64,000 bases of DNA, from contig JALJCO010003022.1 in assembly GCA_023101725.1 (NCBI GenBank), positions 1-64,000 on the forward strand, written 5' to 3'. The notes under the pieces were generated by a model. It saw only the letters and a list, made by a program, of their open reading frames with translations. It was not told the origin of the DNA and searched no databases. This stretch comes from Atherinomorus stipes. Taxonomy: Eukaryota > Chordata > Actinopteri > Atheriniformes > Atherinidae. A program made the position numbers and the translations under genes. Position 1 is the first letter of the stretch. Each line of letters opens with the position of its first letter. Below are positions 55,336 to 64,000 of this stretch, one piece after another.

Positions 55336-57221
55336 ATTTACAAAACACACATTTTTATTTTTGTTAAAGATGCACAATTTTGGGTCAATATGTTGATAAC
55401 AATACTACTGGTAAGCTGGAAATTATGCACACAGATTAAAAAAAATTAAAAAAAACTTAAAAAGACTGCATAAGTGAAAAAATGTGGAAATTTAAATTGG
55501 GCATAATGATGATCTGTTTTAGTAAAGTGAAGAAAATATAAAGGATTAAAAAAAAAAAGTTCTTTTAATAGAGGTGAATGGGTTCAATTGGAAAATTGGT
55601 TATTAATTTTACTTATTTAAAATGTTAACTCAAGAAGAAATAAAACGTTTCTCATAGCAAATTTGTAGATTTATAAAAAATGTCTTATGGTCCTCACATT
55701 TGGCCGAACAATTTTTAGTTGGTTGAGGAAAAATGGCCTTGGATTGTAAAGGTTGAGACCGGGTGAGAGGATTCCTCCAGCCGGGACTATGGGGCGTATA
55801 GGGATGGATTGACAGTTTAAAACATCATAAAAAAAACTCTGTTAAGTTTATGCATGTGTAATGACTCATTTAGGTTGAGGAAAACATCCTGGGTAGTTAT
55901 AAATAAATCTTTCTGTGCTGCATGTAGCGGATCTATTTCTCTTGCTCACCACTTCACAACCAGCTATGCACAAATGACACAGAGGAGAAACCCACCGCTG
56001 AAATAGCATCTCTTTAAGAAGATGCCCATGGAAGTAAAGATTTGTTTATTCAATTAAAGGACTGGATGATGGAGGGTACGCTCTCTAATGATCCATCATA
56101 GTGATATCGTTGAGCTTAGGGTCTTACCAATCCTCTAAGTGGATAGCAACAAAATTTGTAGCCTCTGAGCCTGTCTTTGCTCATCTTTACCCAAATGAAA
56201 ATGTTCATAATGATAGCAGTTTCCCAATTTAATCTTAGATGGAACACATTTCATTCAGCAAGTTATCTTGCCCAGGATAAGAACACATTCAGCAGATACA
56301 TGGGAAGGAGAGAGCTGGTTGAAAGGGAGCAGAGAGAATGATAAATTTACAGCCAGAATAAGTGTCTAAAAAGCTGCCATGTTTTATGAAAGGCACCCAT
56401 AAGCTACACTAAGTGAAATGCATTAAAGAGGTTGTGATTTGCCTCTGAGACCATTAATAAGGTAAAATACATGCACGGTTAATTTATTAACGCATGGCTC
56501 TTGACATTCATTACCACTGAGGCAGCAGCCCTCAGCTCTACCGGTGTGCCTCAAATCACACACACACACCAACGGGCGCACACACACGTGCACACGGGAG
56601 GTTCAGGACAGGCCTGGTGTGAGTGATACACCTCGGGCTCTTTGCAGTTAAAAGTGTCATCATAATCGATCGGTGGAGCGGAAAGATAAACTGGAGCCTG
56701 TCCAAATTACAAATTGAACGGAGAATCCTCTTAGCCAAAACTTCGAACGTTTTACCAAACAATTAATTTTAATGAGTGGATTGTCCATTGTGCAGACTCT
56801 CTTACTTATTCCCTGTGTCACTGAAATGGGACAAACTTGCTGATAGGGGTGGAACAGTAAAACAGATTGGTACGTCTCTGTTCTCCCATAACTATTTGGC
56901 TGACCAGAGGCTGACCTCACTATTATCACTCAACATGCGACAGGGGAAACTGCCAGACCAATTTAAAATTTCAAGATGCTCTGAGCAGCATCTCTGGACC
57001 TGTGGCTGATGGTCTTCATTAGGTAACGGATGGAAAATCAGCACCACATTTAGATGGAGACGTGTGTTTAAACAAAGAAAAAACGCGTTAGGGCTCATTT
57101 ATGCTCTTTTCATGTACAGAAATTGGTATGCTTGTTTTTGAACGTTGCCAGATCTCACTGCCCACATACTCCCACGAGTGCTTTACGTTGGTTTGGTTGT
57201 TGGGAAATACATCCATTAGCA
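55334..57221. other. unassigned non-coding sequence
   Basis: The first part (55340-55700) is A-rich and uneven, possibly low quality. The rest has normal composition, a short CA-rich stretch (56557-56600) and no recognisable domain or repeat partner. Confidence 0.35.
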
Positions 57222-57960
57222 CAGGGGTCTGCAACCTGCGGCTCCAGAGCCGCTCTGTGGGCCGACTACTACGCCTCTCAACAACGTAAAACTAAAAATA
57301 ACAAAGAACCAACTCATATTTTTTAAAACACCGGTATATACAAAATAACAGTTGTAGATTTTAGCAGTTTTGTTCAGGAATAATTGTGAATTTCCTAAAC
57401 ATAATGACACTAAAAGTACCAAGGCAATAATATATATTCTTTAAATTTGTTTCTTTTGTCATTAACTTGGATATCAGGGCTTTTTTCCACATAATTTACA
57501 ACAAATACCGTCATTTTGATTTAACCTTTTTCATACAGTTGAATCACATACAAGACAAGGTGTCTTCTTTTTGCAATTTTTTTCTGAATGTCAAAACCTA
57601 AAAGTAGAAATGAAACTGGTTATTTTAAAACGACATCAAATTTTCTATAGTGGGGCGGTAGTTGGTTGAGCAGCCCCCCCATATACAGAGGCTACAGCTC
57701 CTCAGCGCAGTCGTCCCCAGTTCGATTCCTGGTCCAGGTCCCTTTGCTGCATGTCACTCCCCACTCTCTCTGCCCCCCACCTGTCGCTATACACTGTCGT
57801 ATAAAGGCCACTAGAGCCCAAAAAAATCCTTAAAAAAAAAATAAATTTCTATAGTATGTATCAAAAATGATAATTTGCCTTTAAAAAAAAAAAAAAAGTC
57901 TCTGGAACATCTGCAGCTCAAAACAACAATAAAATTCTTATTAATAGAATAATAACAATA
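57222..57960. mobile_element. hAT-type MITE, CAGGGGTCTGCA family, copy 2
   Basis: Begins CAGGGGTCTGCAACCTGCGG and follows 3081-3580 closely until AACATCTGCAGCTC, where the right end is lost. Interrupted at 57651-57842 by a SINE. Confidence 0.85.
57651..57842 (+). mobile_element. tRNA-derived SINE with exact empty-site partner
   Basis: Head GGGGCGGTAGTTGGTTGAGC (A box) and GTTCGATTCCTGG (B box) resemble a tRNA. The body is CATGTCACTCCCCACTCTC and onward; the tail is A-rich (CCTTAAAAAAAAAAT). The flanks AAATTTTCTATAG (57638-57650) and AAATTTCTATAG (57843-57854) form the target duplication. Copy 1 of the host MITE has the uninterrupted site at about 3508-3520. Confidence 0.9.
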
Positions 57961-57979
57961 ATCAACACCCTATATCAGG

Positions 57980-58960
57980 TTTATTAGGCAAACATAATTG
58001 TTAGGGAACTTAAACAAATATATCCCCATTTCAATGATTTATTTTCACCAGGGAAACCAATATAACAGCTCAACATTCACAAATATACATTTCTGACATT
58101 CAAAAATAAAACAAAAACAAATCAGTGACCAAAATAGCCACCTTTCTTAGAAAGGACATTTAAAAGCTGCCATTCATGGATCCTGTCAGTGTTTTGATCT
58201 GTTCACCATCAACATTGCGTGCAGCAGCAACCACAGCCTCCCAGACACTGTTCAGAGAGGTGGACTGTTTTCCCTCCTTGTAAATCTCACATTTGATGAG
58301 GGACCACAGGTTCTCTATGGGGTTCAGATCAGGTGAACAAGGAGGCCATGTCATTAGTTTTTCTTCTTTTAGAGCCTTTCTTGCGGCCACGCTGTGGAGT
58401 ACTTGGATGCGTGTGATGGAGCATTGTCCTGCATGAAAATCATGTTTTTCTTTGAAGAAGGTGTCTTCCAGAAACTGGCAGTAGGACTGGGAGTTGAGCT
58501 TGACTCCCTCCTCAACCCGAAAAGGCCCCACAAGCTCATCTTTGATGATGCCAGCCCATACCAGTACCCCACCTCCACCTTGCTGGCGTCTGAGTGGGAC
58601 TGGAGCTCTCTGGCCTTTACCGATCCAGCCACGGGTCCATCCATCTGGCTCATCAAGACTCACTCTCACTTCATCAGTCCATAAAACCTTAGAAAAATCA
58701 GTCTGAGAAATTTCTTGGCCCAGTCTTGACGTTTCAGCTTGTGTGTCTTGTTCAGTGGTGGTGGTTTTTCAGCCTTTCTTACCTTGGCCATGTCTCTGAG
58801 TATTGCACACCTTGTGCTTTTGGGCACTCCAGTGATGTTGCAGCTCTGAAATATGGCAAAACTGCTGGCAAGTGGCCTCTTGGCAGCTGCACGCTTGACT
58901 TTTCTCAGTTCATGGGCACTTATTTTGCACTTTGGTTTTTCCACACGTTTCCACACGCTT
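57980..58960 (-). pseudogene. Tc1/mariner transposase, nearly full length
   Basis: Two frames (58956-58666 and 58669-58160) join near 58668. The upstream one has the DNA-binding part (ELRKVKRAAAKRPLASS, GVPKSTRCAILRDM) and the start of the core (PPPLNKTHKLKRQDWAKKFL). The second reads DEPDGWTRGW, GGGGVLVWAGI, EKHDFHAGQCS and PPCSPDLNPIENLWSLIK, the last containing the final glutamate. The expected HxDNAPxH box reads HAGQC here, having lost the aspartate in this frame. In another frame the text FMQDNAPSHAS is visible, so a pair of frameshifts surrounds it. The terminal region near 57970-58010 (ATCAGGTTTATTAGGCAAAC) may be the left terminus. Confidence 0.85.
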
Positions 58961-59023
58961 GGCTGGACATCACTTGATGCGCGTCAGGGGTGTCAAGACG
59001 CTGGAAATCAAACGTTTGATTTT

Positions 59024-59254
59024 TTAGTGACCCAGCTTCCAACTTTGGGCATCAGGCGTGATTTTAACGCCAAAATGGCGAGGACGGCCATCATCCAGAC
59101 GTAACTCCTGGATCAGGTGATGAAATTCACTGAACTCCCAGAACTCTGGAGAATCTGCCCAACACCGCACCACCCCTGTGGTTGTGGTGGTACTGCTCCG
59201 TTTGCTGATCTGGGTATGCTTCTGCAAGCCTTCTGCAAACAGATTAAACTCCAA
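59024..59254 (-). pseudogene. possible HARBI1-like transposase N-terminus
   Basis: One frame reads EFSEFHHLIQELRLDDGR, which resembles the FH.L.QELR.D..RF motif near the N-terminus of Harbinger transposases. Nothing further downstream matches. Weak. Confidence 0.3.
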
Positions 59255-60355
59255 ACGTCGAATCAGAGTACGAACGGAGGGCTCTGTCGTCGTATATTTA
59301 ACTGTGAGCTTTAATGAGTCCTTAGCGTGAGTTGCATCACTATGGGAGCTCCATCATGATCTGAGCAAAAACTGACAAGTGCTTTTGGCTTGCAGGAGCC
59401 TTTCCATTCTTCCTAAACTACTTCCTCATCTTCCACAACTGTTCCTACTGAAACTACCGCTGACTGTACGCTGTAATGTCAAAAGTACTGCGATGTCTGC
59501 TTTACACATGAATTTTAAAGACTACAGCCCTACTCTGATGGGATTAGTATTACCTCCAGGACCACTTGTAATAAACAAATTACCCTCCGAAGTCTGTTTT
59601 TTTCTGTTGCACATTTGCATGGGATAACTGAAGTCTGGGATTTTACTGAAATTCAAAGACATCGAGCAGATATGATGTCAACACGTTGTGTATAGCTATC
59701 TGCGTTTCCATCAGCAGCAGATAATCATTCAGAGACAAATGTGTTGAAATAACTTTCGGACAGTCGTTACCGACACGTTAAGAACTTGAACCATGTCTGC
59801 ATGTTGTCCAAAATAAACGTTTCTCGCCGCAGGAAGATGCCATTTATTTTCCACATAGGCCTGTATATGACTGGTGAAACTTGCACTGACTCCAAAGTTA
59901 ATGCTTCATAAATGATCATAAACATAATAATTTGGAAGGAAAACCTATTTTCAGCATTGATTCTTCGCTAAAAAGAAAATTAAATGCATTCAGGAAACAG
60001 ATACCACCAACCCCCCTCATTTTTGCATTGGATTAGTAATATCAGTGGACAGAGTTCAACAAATCATAGTAATCATAAGTAACCTACAGGGAAATGATTA
60101 CATCCCAAATCACAGACATGGCCGATTCTCATGGGATTAAAATCACAGACAATCTCTGTAATTATTACAAATTACATGTGGTCCCAATAGTTGGTTTCCT
60201 GTTTACAAACATTGGCAGTTGCTAGGCAACCAGGGGGCAAAAAGCCTGTTTGTACTGCAGTCTACGGCCAAACACTCATATCATTTATAAAAATGTAAAG
60301 TAACTTGATAAAACAGAGATCGATGTATGCTAAATTATATTGTATAAATCTGTAT
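59255..60355. other. no gene recognised
   Basis: A/T-rich, non-coding, no repeat partner seen in the window. Confidence 0.35.
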
Positions 60356-60359
60356 TTTG

Positions 60360-61570
60360 ATGACAAATAAAAAAATACAGATACAGCGTTGCTGTTTTGT
60401 GTTTCTATTACCATCGCACTAACTTGGAAAGGGAGTCATCACCCGGAAACGGCATTTTTCTTGTTAAAACATGGATATTATTCGTGTTGGATGTCATTTG
60501 AAATTTGCCTATAACACTTAAAGTTGTACTTCCGTGGTCATTTCATTAATATTTCTGAGTTCTCCATTATTATTGAATGCATTCTGCATCGTTTCTGTTT
60601 AAAAAAAACCTTCTGGTTGCTTAGTATCCAGCTGTATTTGTATACTAGAAGAGAGGCTTGTGGTCCAATGTCAGGCTTTTCCGGGTCCTTCTCATGAATT
60701 TCCGTCTGATTGGCTGCCTGCCATCAGTGTATGAAGGAAGCTCCGCCCTCCGCTCTTATTTCGCTACAGACAGGAAATAGAGCCGACAAACAAGTTTGTT
60801 CCGTCATGCTAACAAACAGTTAGCTAATTAGCTTCTCAACTCCGAAGTTACAGTCGTGCCGTCTTTACTTCTAGTGTGTAGTGGAGGGTTACCTGCCTTC
60901 CAATGGACAGATAGAAACCCCACGTGGGATACGCTATTTGCAATGTTACGTAGAAGTGCGAGGCTGTTCCCGATTCGCTCTTTTCTTCGTATTGTTTCTG
61001 TGATGAGGAAGCACAGCCGACTGGGGGGAACGCAACGCTAGCAAGTCAGCATGTGTAAGTAAACAAGGGGAAACCCTCCGTATTTCAGAAGGAGCAAGTT
61101 AAATGGGTTTTCAGTGGAAGGAGGCCTTTAAGTTAGAAAGCAGCTTAAACTTTCGTTTAGACTCTTTGTTCAAACCAAAATGGTCCCAACCGTCTGCTGT
61201 CTGCGGCAGGTTCAGCTCCATGTCGTCTTCACCTCCTCCATACAGGAGCAACTTTCACTAGTCTGGATTAAACCAGGCAAAGATGACATCATCACTACAT
61301 TTGGAAAGGAGCCAATTCCAACTGTTAGTGAATCACCTGCATTGCTGCTTTTGTAGGTATGCTTTATTGTGGATGAAATCCTGGTGGACAGCAGACAGAC
61401 TAGCTAACTGCTAACAAGCTAACGGTAGAAACTCAAACGCCATCTGATTTACGACCCCATACTTCGTATTAAATCTCCGGGATGCGTTGCTATGCAGCGT
61501 GAATGCTTGTAAACGGCTCCACCATCAGTTTATTCTTCTTTTTATTTTGCGTGTGTGAGCAGAGGACGGC
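60360..61570. repeat. repeat family G, copy 2 (occupied by MITE E)
   Basis: Same family as 53690-54300, split by MITE E at 60522-61127. Removing MITE E and one TTAA restores continuity with copy 1. Confidence 0.8.
60522..61127. mobile_element. TTAA MITE, family E, complete copy
   Basis: A 606-bp element between TTAA sites (60518-60521 and 61128-61131). Ends AGTTGTACTTCCGTGG and, inverted, AGGCCTCCTTCCACTG, a short imperfect inverted pair. Other copies: 32144-32690 (right end lost) and 51752 onward (corrupted). Confidence 0.85.
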
Positions 61571-62040
61571 TGTCACACAGCTAGAAAGTGAAGTTTTCAT
61601 TGTAATTCTTTCTTGATCCGCTAGGGGCTCCAAAACAGAGCAAATCCCTACAGACTCCCATGCTAAAAAGACCAACTTCAAAGCAGAAATAAACATGTTT
61701 ACAGCAGGAATAAACATGTTTACAGCCTGGTTCTAAACCATTTTAGGATTAATAGGTCAAGTTTACCTTCATTTCAGCTGTCAGGGGGGTGACAGTTTTT
61801 TTTATAACTCATCTGTTTAGATGTTATTTAATCTTGAAATTACACATAATTAGGGCGTGTCCTTTTGACTGATGTTTTTAGTGGCTAACAGTTAGCTCCT
61901 TGTATGCTTTGGGTAAGGTCTCAGTCTGCAGCAAAGTAACAAAATGGTGGTCAGATAATAGTCTTAACATGTCTTACCTTTATCCGGCTGCTCAAGAGGC
62001 TAATCTTCGTTAGCTCCTGTTAGTTTTATAGTTAGCTTGG
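61571..62040. repeat. dispersed repeat matching 6390-6530 inverted
   Basis: The stretch 61930-62030 (AACATGTCTTACCTTTATCC and neighbours) is similar, on the other strand, to 6390-6530 (GGTAAAGGTAAGACACGC, TATTATCTGAC, CACCATG). Non-coding, probably a MITE with GCTAACT-type palindromic words. Confidence 0.45.
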
Positions 62041-64000
62041 TTAGATAAAAAAAAAAAAATTTGGGGAGTGCTGGGAGGTAGGTGGATGTTGTAAAAGATC
62101 TTCTAAAATTTTTTTTTTTTTAATTAAAAATATTTTTTTTTTTATATAAATATAAGTTAGGGTTTTTTTTGATGGAGGATATTTTTGGTGGTGGGGTGGG
62201 TGGGGAGGGGGGGGGGTTTTTTATTATTGTTTTTTTTTTTCATTGCTTGGATGATATGAAACAAAGGGAGAAAAAAATAAATACCGTGATAATGATAAAA
62301 ATCTCCAAAAAAAGAAATTAGGAAATAAGAAAACAAGTGGAGAGAAGAGGAGAAGAGGGGAGGGAGGGGGGAGGGGGGGGGGGGGGGAGGAGAGGGGGGG
62401 GAGGTGGAGGGTTCACGATTGTTATGGGTGGGGAGATGGGAAGGGTGAGAAAGATGGGGGAGGAGGAGGAGGAGAGAGAGAGAGAAAAGGGAAAGGGAAG
62501 AGAGAGGAAGTGTGTATCATGGGTTGGGGGGAGGATGGAAGAGGAAGAAATGGTAAGGAACGGGTTAAGGGGGAGGGGGGAGGGAGAGGAAAAAAAGAGG
62601 AGGGGGGGGGGGGAGGGGGGGGGGAGGGGAGGGGAGAGAGGGGTGGGGTGGGTGGGGGAACAGGATGGGGGAGAGAAGAGGAGAGAAGAGAGGGGAGATA
62701 TGGAGTGGGATTCTGTGATATAATATACCCAGAGAGTTTGTGTGAGTTTGTAGGGGGATATATATAAGGGTATATAACACAGGAAGAGTCTGAGATGTCA
62801 TCAGCTGTGTTGGGGGAAAAATAAAAAAGCAAAAAAACTAATCAGAGGTCTTAGGGAGCTCCAAGGGGACTTCCTTTCTTCTATGTCAAAATTTAGAGAG
62901 AAGTTTGATGGAGTCTAAGAAAATAAGAGGTGGGAAATATATTATGGGAAACTATAAAAGTATATAGATCCTCTGCCCTGCCTCCTTTAGGAAGATCAGA
63001 TAATAAAGTGGAGCTCCTCACCTCCACCTACAAGCCCCCAATTACAAGCAAAAAGAAAAGAAGAGGGGGGTGAAAAAGAGGAGGATTAAAGGGGGGAAGA
63101 TGGGTGGGGGGGGGTGTGAGGGGGAGAAATGGGGAAATTCTGGGAAGTCTGGGGAGAAAAAGAGGAGAAAGGGAGAGTGTGAGAGAGAATAAAAAAGTTT
63201 GTGTGTAAAATATAGTGAGAAAAAAAGAGAGGGGTGTGCCCAATAAAAAACACTCTAAAAAACAAGAGATGGAAAAAAGTGGAAAAAAAAAAAGAAAATT
63301 TTAGAGGAAGGGAGGGGGAGAGAAAAAAGGAAAAAAAAAAGAAATAAAAAAAGAGAAAGAGGAGAAGGAGGAGTGAAAGGAGGAAGATGGGAAGAAGTGG
63401 AGAGAGAGAGAGGGGTGAGGGGGGGGGAGAGAGGAGAGAAGAAGAAAAAAAGGGGGGGGAGGGAGGGGGGGGGGGGGGGGGGGAAGGAAAGTGATAATGA
63501 ATTGAATAGGTCCAGTTCCCCCTGCGACCACCAAACAACAAACCAACAATCTCAAAGAGCCAACGAGTTTCCTGTCCCACCTCTTCACCTTCTTTCAGCT
63601 ATGGAAATGAAGTCAAGCACCTCCCCCTACACTAGAAAATCATAAACAAAGACATCCTCGTCCACCTCAGCCTGACTCTAGAAATAAAGAAAGAAGAAAA
63701 GGAAAAGAAAGGAAGAAAAAGGATGTGAGTAGGGGGGAGTCCAAGAGGGAGTAAGAACAAGAGAGAAAAGAATTATGAGTATTTAAACATCAGCATACAA
63801 GCAAGAGAGAGACAGGAGTGTGAGAGAGGTTGAGAATAGTCTGCTGAATAAAACCCGTAAGAGAAAGACCCAAAAAACTAAAAAAATAGACCAGATGAGT
63901 AGCATCAGAAGCAAGATGAAGAGTGGGAAAGCTCAGGATAGATAACAAGGAAATAATACATGCAAGAGAAAACTAGTAGGATAAAAAAGGTGGGGGGGGG
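62041..64000. other. purine-rich low-quality tract
   Basis: Begins at a run of 13 A within a recognisable repeat and continues as G/A-rich noise with long poly-G and poly-A runs (for example 62371-62400 and 63446-63483). Islands of ordinary sequence (about 62840-63060, 63500-63680) contain no recognisable gene. Long frames here, such as 62337-62723 and 63086-63580, are compositional. Confidence 0.7.

Noticed and set aside
62337..63580. Frames encoding poly-Gly/Glu/Arg or Pro/Ser/Phe proteins
   Set aside because: They sit in the low-quality purine tract and reflect base composition only.

Overview
The window looks like transposon-dense intergenic or heterochromatic DNA from a ray-finned (teleost) fish. 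The evidence is the repeat families: an L2 LINE, a Rex3/RTE LINE, Tc1/mariner elements, PIF/Harbinger elements with Myb/SANT genes, hAT elements with BED-finger transposases, a CACTA-like element, tRNA-derived SINEs, a DIRS/Ngaro-type tyrosine-recombinase element and many TTAA-flanked MITEs. I found no convincing single-copy host gene. Nearly every long open frame is a decayed transposon protein, a shadow frame or low-complexity sequence.

Layout. 0.1-5.8 kb: a TTAA MITE, a poly(A) LINE 3' fragment with an 11-bp target duplication, a hAT MITE and an L2 tail. 6.6-12.0 kb: one L2 LINE on the + strand, split by two TTAA-flanked elements, one of them inside the reverse transcriptase. 14.3-15.1 kb: left end of a Harbinger element with its Myb/SANT gene. 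15.6-22.8 kb (- strand): the most unusual object, a decayed, intron-containing gene that joins a KMT5A-like SET domain to a zinc-finger linker and a tyrosine-recombinase-like C-terminus. A 3.6-kb hAT transposon sits in one of its introns and a nested MITE in its coding part. 24-36 kb: Tc1 pseudogene, hAT fragments, a SINE, a second Harbinger family, Rex3 and Tc1/mariner pieces. 35.9-41.1 kb (- strand): a tyrosine-recombinase element with A-body-B-A-B split direct repeats. 42.1-46.8 kb: right end of a Harbinger element with a broken HARBI1-like transposase. It contains a LINE insertion and a hAT element that itself holds a 1.1-kb foldback element. 46.8-64 kb: LINE, CACTA-like, TTAA and hAT MITEs, minisatellites, a SINE inside a hAT MITE, a Tc1 transposase, and finally a purine-rich stretch.

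The left Harbinger end at 14,276 and the right end at 46,796 share a 16-bp terminal inverted repeat and are both flanked by TAA, so they may be the two ends of one element blown apart by about 27 kb of later insertions. Several nesting events can be dated relative to each other because the window holds both an occupied and an empty copy of the same site (TTAA element in MITE C, hAT MITE in MITE C, SINE in hAT MITE, MITE E in a longer repeat).

Some patches (24.9-25.4, 47.7-48.2, 51.8-52.3, 62.0-63.5 kb) are G/A-rich noise beginning at or near homopolymer runs. One of them replaces part of a repeat whose clean copies lie elsewhere in the window, so they are probably assembly or consensus errors rather than biology. 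All family names rest on motifs recognised by eye; no database search was possible.
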